Shown here: positions 23,700 to 34,695 of the stretch, one piece after another
Numbering within the stretch: the stretch's first letter is position 1
How the letters are laid out: each line of letters begins with the position of its first letter
Source: Tricholoma matsutake
Taxonomy: Eukaryota > Basidiomycota > Agaricomycetes > Agaricales > Tricholomataceae
Direction of reading: 5' to 3'
NCBI GenBank assembly: GCA_026075535.2
Contig: AP026545.1
Coordinates: forward strand, 4,340,001 to 4,404,000
Length of the DNA: 64,000 bases
Notes under the pieces: model-generated
The model's database searches: none
The model's input: the letters and a program-made list of their open reading frames with translations, nothing else
Told to the model about the DNA's origin: nothing
Made by a program: the position numbers and the translations under genes

Positions 23700-26360
23700 A
23701 ACATTGCTGAAGCCATGACAAACAATGTCCCAGATGCAGTCTGCCATTTCCTCGACATTGAGGCTCAAGTGGGTGACGAGGAGGACAGTGACCGGTCTGG
23801 AGATGGACCTCCTGGTAAGTTGACTCCAGCACTCCCTACAAGCACCATTGATCTGTTTACATTCTAGATGACTTCATTGATAATCAGGATTGTGGACAAC
23901 TGAAAGACACACCAGGGCTCCTGGAGAACAAGCTGCCTGACCGAGGTGACGAGGATCTGAACGACTTCTTGTCGGGAATCTTGGAATGGTCGCATAACCT
24001 CAATGCATAGCAGCCAAGATATGATGACAATGTCGATTCCAATGACTCAGACACCCCGGCTGCCATCACTTCATGCATGCCAACTAACACAGACTATCCA
24101 TTACTGAGGGTCCACTGTGCTGTGAGCCTCAATCGTTACAATTTTGTGATAGCCTACTGACTTATTATATCTAGCTAGGGAAGGAGAGCAACACCATAGC
24201 CTGCCTGTTTAGAGTTGTGCAACCAGAACACAAGTTGAGGTCTGCATTCTTATGGGATTCAGTTTGCGGGTGGTTTTATATCGAGGCCTTCATGAACCCT
24301 GTGCTGTCTAAGCTGCTACATTCTAACCCACAACTTATTCACCCACAAGAGGGTTTTGGGGTGATCGACATGGAAGAGTGGACTATGCTATTGGATATGG
24401 ATGATGAAAGGTACCCCTCTGTTGGAGATTGGGTTACCATCTGCCATGGGTTGTACAAAGGGGATGTAGGCTATGTTTGGTCTGCCAAAAACTGGGGTCA
24501 AATCACCCTTCTTTTAGTTCCTTGCCTCCCTTCCCCTCCTGTGGTTGGTTCTTCTTCCGGGAAAAGGAAATGATCTGGTACCCACACTGACCCCTGCCTG
24601 TTTACCGAGGACATGGTGATGAACTTTGCAAGGAACCACAGCGTCACACAATTCCAGAAAGGGGAGGATGATTCGTGGTGGACCATCTTGGGTCATAAGT
24701 TCGAGCACGCTCTCGAAGTTAGGACATTCCACCACCATTCAGTCTCATCTACCTCTGTCTCCATGCCTAGTAGTACATTTTATGAGTTTAAAAAGGCCCC
24801 TCACCCAGACATCATGAACACGATATTCCCTTGCCCTTCAGAATGGAAGTTTTCTGAAGGTGAACATGTGGTAGCCATTAAGCCCTCAGAAAGTGAGGCA
24901 TTATTAAAGCCATGCATCCTCATTCAGTGGAGGTGCATCTTGAGGATGGCAAGGGCATAGCAAATGTCCCTTGGTCCAATTTGAGAAAGTATGTTGCCAT
25001 TGGTGACTTTGCCAAAGTGATAAGTGGAGCTCTCTGTGGAGAAAAAGGATGGGTAGTAGAAATTAGTGGTGATGAATTTGAAAGTGTTTGGATCGCTGAA
25101 TGGTTCAAACACCAAGAAATAAGTGGTGGCATAACAGCTGTTGGACGGGGCGGCATACATGGTGGAGTGCTTCACAACATCCTAATGGTAGGTACACAGC
25201 CAAACTTTTGCAACCAACCACTAATCAACCTTTACCAGGGACACCATGTCCATATAAATTGGGTCAAGGTTATCGACCTGCCACTCACATTTACGAAGCA
25301 ACAGTCTACATCAAGCAGTACATCAGCAGATCCACTTGTTGCCCACCCAACCCATCCATTCACATCAGATCCATCAGAGCATGCGCCATGGATCAAAACG
25401 GAAGTCGTTGTCTGCAAGGTCAAGCATCCAATGAAGGGTTATCGTGCAATCATCAAGGATGTTCTGCCTCTGCAGGACAATTTAAGTGGCCTCAGAATAA
25501 CTGCTCAGTTCACCCACATTAACCCTGCCCATCCATTCAAAACTGAGGTTTTGGACTATGACGATGTTGTGGAAGTATCGTATGTTACTCTAATTTCTGT
25601 CGGTGGGCATTGTGACTAATTTCCTTCGAGTTCTGGTCTCCACTTATACAATTTTGCCCCATCTTCGAGTGACCTCTTCAAACCTCTTCTGAGACATTCT
25701 GTGAGGGCTCCAGCACCCCGGCAAACCCCAGCTGATGGTGGTAGTTGTACCCCCATGCCGAATTACATTCTCTCATCGCCCACTTGGAATCCATCATCAC
25801 AGACTCCATGGACTCCCCTCCCTGATTTCCCAGAGATCGAGTTGGCTTCCTCTTCTCATCAGCTGCCTATCTCCCCACAGCAGCAACATCCAGCACACCC
25901 TCTACTAGACTCGCAACTTACTGGTGCAAAAATGAAGGTATTGGTTATGGGTGGAGAACATAAAGATAAGGAAGTGGCTGTTACAATTATGCAAGTATCT
26001 GGGCAACTATCCATCCGGTTCTTGCACTACAAGACATCAGGATTCTTGCCTCCAGAACAGGTTTCTCCCAAGCACCCTCACCCAATGCACAACAATGGGC
26101 CACTTGTTGTGATTGACGGTGAGCACTGTGGCAAAAATGTTCACTGAATCCACCATCGATACGAAGATGGTCGACCAATTGTCATGGTGGCTGTTATCCA
26201 TTGGATGGAGGATGGTCAAGGAAGTCTCTCGGAGGAATGCTTGGAGTTCAGTCCTGATGAACTGTGTGTCGGCCATGAGACAAAGGAGGAAAAACAATGG
26301 AATGATGGACTGATGTCTGGTCTTTGCAAGGAGGCGAGGAAGACATGTGCAGATAAGTGA
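23670..26360 (+). pseudogene. Spt5-like KOW-domain protein of a transposable element, decayed
   Basis: The frame contains FLDIEAQVGDEEDSD (Spt5-like acidic start), TDYPLLRVHC (NGN-like), and KOW-type segments: YPSVGDWVTICHGLYKGDVG (24416 on), KYVAIGDFAKVISGALCGEKG (24990 on) and MKVLVMGGEHKDKE (25930 on), ending KEARKTCADK at 26360. Spt5 is the RNA polymerase elongation factor; this relative has many defects and sits inside the transposon island, so it is not the host gene. Introns include 23816-23868 and one around 24121-24178. Defects are TAG at 24008 (from CAG), TGA at 24571 (from CGA), a 1-base frameshift near 24908, TAA at 25617 (from CAA) and TGA near 26145 (from CGA). It is head-to-head with the Tnp2 gene. 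Confidence 0.7.
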
Positions 26361-26451
26361 TCAAGTTTTTACAAAGCATAGAATATTTAGATACTCTATA
26401 ATTTATCCTATGTGCCTGTTATAATTACTTTCCACTGCTTATTCTGCCCAC

Positions 26452-26515
26452 CATCGTTGTCTTTCTTTCTCTCGTTGTCTTTCTTTCTCTCATTGTCTTT
26501 CTTTCTCTCGTCCCC
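26452..26515. repeat. 18-bp tandem repeat (pyrimidine-rich)
   Basis: About three copies of GTTGTCTTTCTTTCTCTC in a row, translating on the minus strand to an ERKKDN repeat. Confidence 0.75.
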
Positions 26516-26736
26516 TTGCTTTCTGCCCCACTTCTTTACTCGTTGGACATTCATGTTGAAGACCGGGTTCACTAGGTGGCTATTATCAATGTAGATCTGG
26601 ATTGTGATGTTCTCCTGTATTTCTGATGATATGTCATGGCAACCTATCAAGTAAGTATCTTTGCATACCTTTTGTTCTGATGGTTGAGTACTGACATCTA
26701 CATCCCCATTAGGGACTGGGCTGGCTTGTCTGGTAT

Positions 26737-27075
26737 CTATGTGGAGTTTTCAGCTTCCATTTGCCTGCAGCCAAACCAGTGCTTACCCAAGACATTGGAG
26801 ACATCAGGACAGTCAACCCACACCCTATTCTCCAGTAGGCCAAGTTGGTTCTCCACCATATAACTTTCAAGCTCTGTGTCTGATTCCATCAGACTTTCCT
26901 CAACATTGGAGGTGCCATCACTGATGCTAATAACACTCCCAACACGATGGTGAATAGCAGGGCAAATGTGGGGGGATTTCTGGTTTGTGGACATTCTATT
27001 GCGCTGTGGATTTCCTGACTTGTAACCTATTTTATATATTGCAGGTTTCATTAGTCTACCCATGCGACCACCCAC
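26737..27075 (-). pseudogene. Unassigned transposon-type coding remnant
   Basis: A 112-residue minus-strand frame with a basic start (MGGRMGRLMKPAIYKIGYK) and an acidic second half (SLMESDTELESYMVENQLG). It is too coherent in composition to be obviously random but I do not recognise it. It lies between the Spt5-like gene and the 124-bp repeats. Confidence 0.3.
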
Positions 27076-27176
27076 ACCAAGTTCAAGATCCGGAACGCTA
27101 GCAATTTAACATCTCCCTGTGCATTTACGTTATTTGCATTTATTAGCTTCTGATACCATCAACTAACATTGTTCAC

Positions 27177-27660
27177 CCAAGGTCCGGCCTAGAGCAATGA
27201 GAGTCGCTGCGTACTTTGAGCCCAAATCCAGGCTAGCGAAATGCATTCCCTGAACATGTTAATTGCATCCCTGGCTTTGTGCCCACTCCCTTACCCAACA
27301 CCCAAGCTCCAGCCTAGAGCAATGAGAGTCGCTGTGTACTTTGAGCCCAAATCCAGTCTAGCAAAATGCATCCCCTGAACATGTTAATTGCATCCCTGGC
27401 TTTGTGCCCACTCCCTTATCCAACGCCCAAGCTCCAGCCCCAAGCAATGAGCACAATTTCCACCCATACGTTAAGTCTAGTCTATAGAAATTCATTGCCC
27501 TGAATGTGTTAATTGCATCCCTGTCTTTGCAGCACCTCCTGCTCCCAATACACAAGCTCCGGCCTTGAGCAATGAGCCGCCACATATGTTAAGTCCAGTC
27601 TACATGAAATGTGTCCCCCTGAATGCATTGATCGCATCCTGTCATTATTTCTGGGAACAT
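27177..27660. repeat. Four 124-bp tandem repeats
   Basis: Units begin near 27177, 27301, 27425 and 27551 with CCAAGCTCCAGCC-like sequence and contain AGCAATGAG and TTAATTGCATCCCTG. The first two are nearly identical; the last two are increasingly diverged. Confidence 0.8.
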
Positions 27661-27822
27661 TCAAGTTGTCCTCTGCGCAAAACTTGGTCCACAACTTCTA
27701 GTTTTTCTGACCCTTGTGCCAGAAGACTTATCTTGTGGTTTGCCTCTGCAGTGCATAGACTATACACAGATCTTATCCTTTGTTGAGTCCTTAAGAGCAT
27801 GTTGTTACCTACCAATCCTCAT

Positions 27823-28690
27823 GGCAAAAACTTCAGTGTCTAAGAAATCCAAGCAAGGTGGTCTCTCGCAAAGAAAGTGGGAGGTTAGTGTTTCACTATT
27901 TTGTGTTGAGACATTATCGCTTACTGTGCTGCACTTGACTAGGAACAGTAGCAAAAACCTTTGAGGCTCAGTTGAAGGAACTAAAGGGTGCAGTTGCCGT
28001 TTTTCTCCTTCGTACATTCCTGACACCATCATCAGCTGAGAACAATGCCTTGCACAAGGCTGCAGCTGCTAAAGAAAACACTGTGATGATGATACCATGG
28101 CCACCCAGAGGAAGTGGTGTTGCTGGTAACAGATTCAACTTACAAACTGCGATGTGCCTTGAGGATGATACTGACTTGTACACTGCCCTTCACATAAGTT
28201 GATCCCTTGTGCGCATAGCCTTTCTGAGGATTAGTAGTGTTGTGTCTGGGACTTAACCGCCACAGCCGGGCTTGACTGTTCTGTTATGTGGCACTGCCAA
28301 CCAAAGCCAGTCATTGCCAAAATCATTGCAATGGTACGTTCTTATCTGCTTTCTTACCTCATTCTTAGATGGATCTCCTAGGCTCGAGAGTGCCACCACT
28401 ACTTCAAGTGTTTCCCACATGGTTGGGTGGTTGAAGAATTTATTAAGTCCAGTCTGAAGAACAAGTGTGCCTATGCCCGTAAATGCAGATATTTTGCTGT
28501 AATGATAAACTTGGATGACATAGTGAGTAATAAGGATGAGGACGAGAAGGATGGGGACAACGCAGAGGATATGGACAATGTGGAGGATGCAGGGGATGTG
28601 GAGGATGTGGAGGAAGACATAGAGGATGAAGGTGACAAGGGCAAGGGACTTGAAGAGGATAGGGGTAGCTCAGATATGGATGATGCTTGA
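27823..28690 (+). pseudogene. Unassigned element gene with acidic C-terminus
   Basis: Exons can be followed from ATG 27823 (MAKTSVSKKSKQGGLSQRKW), a GT donor after 27885, then FEAQLKELKGAVAVFL and KENTVMMIPWPPRGSGVAG (27960-28200), then after further introns ARECHHYFKCFP and SLKNKCAYARKC (28381-28490), and an Asp/Glu-rich tail to the stop at 28688. The middle exons carry stops (a TGA near 28200, a TAA near 28255). Composition suggests a DNA- or chromatin-associated protein with a coiled start and an acidic end. I do not recognise the family. Confidence 0.4.
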
Positions 28691-28860
28691 AATGTGATCA
28701 TGCTCTGTATGTATGGCCTGAATTTCGACCAATAACAAATGATTTCCAATGGGGGGGACCACTACCCATAACAGTTGAAAAGTCACTGCTAGCAGTATGA
28801 AACCTGTTGATAAAACTACTACATAAAGTGGATGAATTCTTCCACTCTCAAAGAACCTGG

Positions 28861-29215
28861 AAAGTTGATGAAATTCAACCTGGGTAGAGGTTGTTATTCT
28901 CGCCCATATAACGATGAAAACAACACATGGGATGGATTTGGTACAGTATGAATTAGGACAAATTCTGTGAGGAATTCATCCCTTTGACACCCTTAAATGG
29001 GGGGGAAAATTTCCTTCTTTCATTCCCCTTACAGTTGATGAAATTCAGCCCATGTAGAGGAGTGTTATTTTTGCCCATATAAAGATGAAAACCATCCCAT
29101 GGGATGAATTTGGTGTGGGATGAACTGGGGACAAAATCTGGGAGGTTTTCATCCCATTGACTCATCCCTTGCATATAGAAAAAAACCTCTTTTTTCACTC
29201 CTCTTAGGGGTAGAT
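28861..29215. repeat. Two 170-bp direct repeats
   Basis: Copies begin near 28861 and 29031 with GTTGATGAAATTCA and run through GCCCATATAA, GGGATGAATTTGG-like sequence and GGGGG stretches. Motifs such as CAATGGGATGAAA also occur at 18500-18530, so the two blocks may be related subterminal repeats. Confidence 0.6.
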
Positions 29216-29437
29216 TTTCATTCCAACTCCTGATGAAACTTATTCCATTCTGGGGTTTATCAATACATGAAAACTATACCATAAATATATCAATTTACAC
29301 TATTCAAAGGTGTGAAATGTGGGATGGGTTTCCTACTCTGCAGGCCCCATAGTGTCCACTAATCTCACCTTGCAATGTTGATTCATCTGTGATCTCAGCA
29401 CAGGACTGCTGCTAATGCAAGACAAATACCACCTGCA

Positions 29438-30139
29438 ATGTATGATGAACTGCCACCATTCTCTCCAGAGCCATATATTCCACCCACCGCCTCAAGTGGC
29501 AGTCTTCAGTCTCATTCTATTGATGCCAAAACACCTCACACCAAAACACCCCACACCAAAATACTCCATGCTGAAACACTTTGTGCTGAACCTCATGCTG
29601 AAACACTCACTTCATTCTCTCCTGCCCTCAACTCCATAAGTTATCCATTCACACCTTTCTCATCATAATTTGCCACCACTCCCTCATCATTTGAACTTCT
29701 GCAATTGCAGCAACCCTCAGCAATTATTTCTGATCAGCACAATTTACCCATAGTCCAACCTGAACACACACCTCAACTCTATTCAACGATTCCATCCCAT
29801 CTCAAACCAGAGGAAGAAGAAATCTACCAAGATTTCAATGATGAAACACTTTGTCCTGATGGTATTGATTTTGCTGCACTTTCACTTGCAGCACCACATC
29901 TTTCTATGTTGACTGACTTCCTATCCAACAATCCCAGCAACATCGAGGGTGCACTTATGGATACTAATAGGATGGGGCCCACTACTCTTATCTCATCTAC
30001 CCTTTCCTTGGGCCCTATCAGATCAAATCAGCATCATTATGTGACTTCAATGGGGACCCGTTTAATCACATCAAACCCTTCATCTAATTCTCTGATCCAG
30101 CCTCTTCAATCAACAGCAACTGCTAGGGTTTTGGTATAA
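29438..30139 (+). pseudogene. Pro/Ser/Thr-rich element ORF (interrupted)
   Basis: One reading frame with a single TAA near 29667. It contains repeated DAKTPHTKTPHTKILHAE-like units, then LKPEEEEIYQDFNDETLCPD and a Ser/Asn-rich end. It is low complexity and unassigned. It may be the N-terminal region of a transposon protein whose remainder is lost. Confidence 0.3.
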
Positions 30140-30957
30140 GCTTTCACTTTTGAGTTGTTGTTGATTTGGATTTGGAATGCAAGTGATGCAATAATGGTCT
30201 TTGATGCTGTCTCAGGATCTAATGCCAATCTTGCTGCAAATTGCTCCATCATCATTGAGCCATACCATACTGATCAGGGCACATAGGATGGAAGATGAGA
30301 CTTCTCCTTGCTGATAACACATTGTAACATCCCACCCCAAGGTCAATAACTCCTTTTGTGCAAGCTGTATCTTGTTTGACATACTGTCCTTTCCCTTCGT
30401 CTTTGTGCCTTCAGTATGGAGCCAGTGATATCTCCTCTTCCATGCAGTTTGCTTCTCGGTAATTCCTGCCATTTTTTGCCAGAATGTTAGTGCCCACAGT
30501 GGGAGCCAATCTCGACCATCATTATACTGCCAATCAATAACAGACTTCGAGCCATTGAGCCAGGCTTGGCCCAAGGACTTGTCAAGAGCAGCAAGGAAAT
30601 CTTTTGATGGGATAGGCCTCTCCAATAGGCATACCACATCAGTGCATGGGGAGTCTTTGCTAAACCAGATTTTTGGTACAGTTGTTATGATTTCCATAGA
30701 GTGTGTTGGGAGAGGTAATTCAATGCATTTTGTGAGTGGCAAAGTCACAGGAGGGAAATGGTGTAAGTGAGTGTCTGGCATGACAATCTGTTTCTGTTTC
30801 TCGATGAGGACATGCAATGGGGTTTTTGATAATGAGAATGTCTTCCCAGTGCCAATCCACTCCTGGGTATCAAAGGCAGGAAGTGCATCAAGATTGTCAG
30901 GTAGTTCTTCAGGCAGTGCTTCACTGTTTACATGTATACTGAAATAGGTAGGGGTGC
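30140..30957 (-). pseudogene. Ulp1-like (SUMO-protease family) transposon protein, truncated
   Basis: The minus-strand frame has LDALPAFDTQEWIGTGKTF, then LDKSLGQAWLNGSKSVIDW, WLPLWALTFWQKM and LGWDVTMCYQQGEVSSS, ending at VWLND. This matches the region before and at the start of the Ulp1 catalytic fold (WLND-x-x-I-N in this family) found in Agaricomycete transposons. Right after WLND the frame shifts; another frame continues MMEQFAARLALDPETASK for a short way, then coding homology stops. The catalytic His, Asp and Cys are absent, so no protease can be made. Confidence 0.55.
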
Positions 30958-31027
30958 CAAATGTATGGATACAATTATATTCCCAAACAGAACAAAAAAC
31001 CAAAGATATACAAATATAGAAACACAT

Positions 31028-32322
31028 GGGAAAAAAATACTACAGGCCCAAGGTTTGATCACTCAACTTGACAGTACAAATTTTGATGCTTAACAATACT
31101 AAGTTACCACTTGACCATCCTGCCTTGTCTGGATACTGATCTGGCATCCTGTATAGGCCTACATCCTGTCCAGAATATCACAACAGGTGTACCCCAATTT
31201 TGACCCTATTCTGTCCAGAATAGAACTGGGTGGGCATCTAAATTTTTCAAAAATCTGTCTGGATTGGTGAACACCCTTGGGCCTAATAATCCAGGGTCCT
31301 CTGATTTCCTAATTCTTTCTTCACAGTTGCAGGAAGAGCATCCCACAATTTCTCTGAGGCAAAACTTCCTAATCTGACTGGAATTGTCACACAAAAGTAA
31401 CACCATGTGATGTTGGTCGATTATGAAAGTCGTCTACCTTATTTTTAACTAGTGTCCCATAGTCAGATAACAATGATGTAGATGACAGTCGATCTACTTC
31501 AATTGTAGTCTGATTTGATTGGCACAGCCAGAAGCCTGCTCTTTCCAATGCACATGAAGGCATGTGTTGAATCTCCTTTTAGAGCTGCATCCCTACAATT
31601 GATGGGTTGAAAGGACAAGCTCCACATCATTCTCTGCATTTTTCACTAGGGCCCTCTGGGAATACACCGCCCTGTAATATTTAGCCCCATTAGAGCTCAA
31701 GACACAATCCAATCACTGACACCTGAACCTCAGTCATGTGATGGAGCCTCCTATGAATTCTTACTGTTTTGTGTGATTGCGAGGATATTCACCACTATCT
31801 AGACCTTGGAAAACATCTACCTGCCAATAACACAGTTCATATATAATTGAAGTGCCCTTCAAGAGGTTTCAGTAGAGATGTGCCCAGCCAGATGACCATA
31901 AAAGGGAAATCAACACGCATCAACATGTGATCTGAAAAGAGCTTAGAGCACCCTTTGGATGCATGCCAATTATCCAGACTAATGTTTAACTTTCTACTGT
32001 GCTCAGCCTAGTACTCAGCCACCCTAGCTAAAACAATGTATTGTACATGAAATATGGACTACACTATATTCTAGTAATGTTAGGTAGGTAGACAAATGAC
32101 TTATCTTCTATTTGAGATGTGTTCCATATTTTTGTGTGACCTCATTGTCAGGATATGAATATTTTGGCACAGTGGGTGCCAAATCGAGCCAATTCAGGTA
32201 CTCAGCCACATGTGGGAACTTTCACTTCAACACACCCCTTCTCTTCAATTCCTTGTTACTCACTCAACAATGTGTGGATCATTACAAAACTTGGTATACA
32301 TATTGGTATGTATGCTATCCAT
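31028..32322. other. No gene seen
   Basis: About 1.3 kb with only short frames, stop codons in all frames and no repeat boundary that I can define. Probably old transposon sequence. Confidence 0.4.
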
Positions 32323-33099
32323 CTATTTCTCATGTAAATGATGATTAGTACAGTTTAATCTTCTAGGATAACGATGTCCATTCTCAGCTTTGTTTTTGCC
32401 CTCTGTGACCATCCTGGCTTTGCCTCTCACCTCATCCACAGCAAGAGCACCTCCAATTTGTGACTGTGGTCCACCATTATCCCCAGGACCTGCTATCACA
32501 TCTGATTCATTGGGTATAGGTGCCAGAATCCGATATTTTGGCCTTGGGCAGGGTTTTGGTTGTATCCCCTGCTCAATGGGTGGTATCAGTATGACAACTG
32601 CTCCATTGTCTTGCATATCACATGGCTGATCATTGTCCCCAACTGTGGCTATGTCGAAAGACTCAGAATGCCCATCTTCACACTCATCCTCTGTACTTGG
32701 AGATGAGCTGTCAAAATCTTCTCCCTCCAAATCTCCCTCTGAATCAATGCCATCAGTGCCTCTCCCTTTACCCTGGCCATGACCCTGGCCTCGACCAGCC
32801 CCACCATGCCCCCACTGCCCACCACTGCCTCTGCCTCATATGGCCCTTGTTGCTGCAGCCTCCTCTCTCGCCGCTTGCTTCCTCGCTTTCTCTGCAGCCT
32901 CCATAGCCTTTTTAGCTGCTCTTTCCTGTGCCTTCCTTGCCTTATCTGCGCTTTTATTGGTGTCCACAATGTCTTTATAGTAGTCAGTGATCCTCTTCCA
33001 TATCCACTTCAAAATTGGCTGCAGTTCTTTCACAACCTCCTTCCAGTTCCTTGCAAAGTCTTTTTCTGCGAGTGCGTCAAGATTCTCTGTACCAGTCAT
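32323..33099 (-). pseudogene. Coiled-coil, Gly-rich and acidic ORF downstream of pogo transposase
   Basis: Starts MTGTENLDALAEKDFARNW, with an Ala/Lys/Glu coiled coil (KARKAQERAAKKAMEAAEKA), then a TGA near 32836, a Gly/Arg-rich run (GRGSGGQWGHGGAGRGQGHG), an acidic segment and a basic end (RYPRRLNCTNHH). Its ATG overlaps the stop codon of the transposase frame as TAATG. It could be the tail of the same element protein in a shifted frame, or a separate second ORF. The TGA is one step from CGA. Confidence 0.45.
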
Positions 33100-34695
33100 T
33101 AGATGAGCATGGGCCTGGGTTGTCTCTCATTTTTCCATTTTCTGTTTTCTCCTTTGCATAAGCTCATTTCCGTAAGTGTCCATTTTCTGAGTCCATTAAC
33201 TTCATCTGAGTAAAATCCTTTTCCAGTTGCACCTCTGTGAGATGGTGTATCCTGAAGCATCTGGTTCTCATGGCGAAGATCTTGCCTGGTTGCAGTATGA
33301 GGTAGTACTGGGGGAAGAGGGATAATACAGTGAGCTTCGTTCTTGGTAGTAGAAACATTGGGATTGGCATCACCATAAGGGATCCTAATGGGGACAAGAA
33401 GTGTTGGGAGCCTTGCTGGTAATGGTTGTGAGGGCTCTGTTGTTGTATTTTTTGATGGCTTGAAGATGCTTGGCTCTAAGATGTGGCGATTCAAGGGCCA
33501 AATCCCAGTCTTGGCAAAGGCCAACATTATTGTAGTCTTCTTTAGTGCTCACTCCCTAGCCTTTTCATAGAATACCAGTAGATTCCATTTTGTGATCTCC
33601 ACATAATCTGCAGAAGCTGAATTGACTTTGGATTTCCATGCAGATGCTAAGGGTCCAAAGCAGGCAACATCACAAGGCTAAAGAGCATGCATAGTATGGG
33701 ATGGGAGGCAAATAACAACAATGTTGTGGTCTGCTGCAAATTTACAGAATCCATACATACAGTGCAAATTGTGACCATCAAGGATCAAGAGATGGTGGCC
33801 TTGTGTCATATTTCTTGCAGCAGTAGCTGGCTCAAAATCTTTCATCAACCATAATTCACCTAGCTCCTGATCCATCCAGCCTTTGGGTGAGTGAGATATA
33901 CTAACTTACAGGTCAGAGGTGAATCATGACAAATCACAACATACATACCTTGCATTACATGGGTTGTTTCAACCCCACTCAAGGTTGCAACACTTTCCCT
34001 GATAGATCACTGAAGGCTGAAAACATAATTCATCAGCACATACAGTCTCAATGACTGTGATGAGCTCACAGTTACCATCCTCCACTGAGTACACATCCTT
34101 CTGATCACAGTCGATGAAGGCCTTGACCTTCTGTCCAACACCAAGCTGAATCCCTTTTTCATCCATATTTCAGCTGGAATACCATACTCCTTGATCACAT
34201 CTTCCAATAGATCATAAAATTCATTAATGAGCACTGGATTCAACAACACTGTGCGGCACTTCTCCAATGTTGAAGACCACTTCACCTTCAGCTCAGGATG
34301 ACGAGCTTTGAAGTGCTTCACCCACAACTTGCCAACAGTAGCATGACCAATGATATAATATTATCGATGATCATTGTCATAGTCATGGGAGTCCCTCAGT
34401 GGCCCATTACTTTGATCCACTCAACCAGCACCTCCTCTTGTGCAGGGGTAAGTAGGAGCTCATGCACATGGCCTTCTTTGCGAGTTGGAGTGCCATTCCA
34501 TTGATTATTGAGGGTGCTTCATGGGACCTCATATTCGAATGCTGTCTTTTGGATCGAGAGGTTGGGGTTGCCATTGGGCTTGGTGCCAGAGGCAATGAGA
34601 GCAGCAAGTGCAAGCTCCATGCATTGCACCTGAGTGAGATCTGACAGGTCAGGGATCAATTCAGGAAGGGGAGGTTCATCAGAAGAGGGAGACAT
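33099..34695 (-). pseudogene. pogo-type DDE transposase, decayed
   Basis: The minus-strand reading starts MSPSSDEPPLPELIPDLSDL at 34695 with a helix-turn-helix (AALIASGTKPNGNPNLSIQK), then a CENP-B-like region (VKHFKARHPELKVKWSSTLE), and a DDE core: IWNMDEKGIQLG-type segment near 34165 (first Asp), HHLLILDGHNLHCMYGFC (second Asp, about 33800) and PCDVACFGPLASAWKSKVN (third Asp, about 33650), ending PMLI at 33099. Such enzymes move Tc1/mariner-pogo elements into TA sites. It carries several stops, e.g. TGA where Trp is expected near 34520, TAG for CAG near 33678 and a TGA near 33555, plus small shifts, so it is inactive. Confidence 0.75.

Noticed and set aside
23114..23705. AACATT on both sides of the palindrome as a 6-bp target duplication
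   Set aside because: The flanking codons on the two sides are themselves inverted homologues (RNVAE and RNIAE), so the match can arise from synonymous differences in related exons rather than from insertion.
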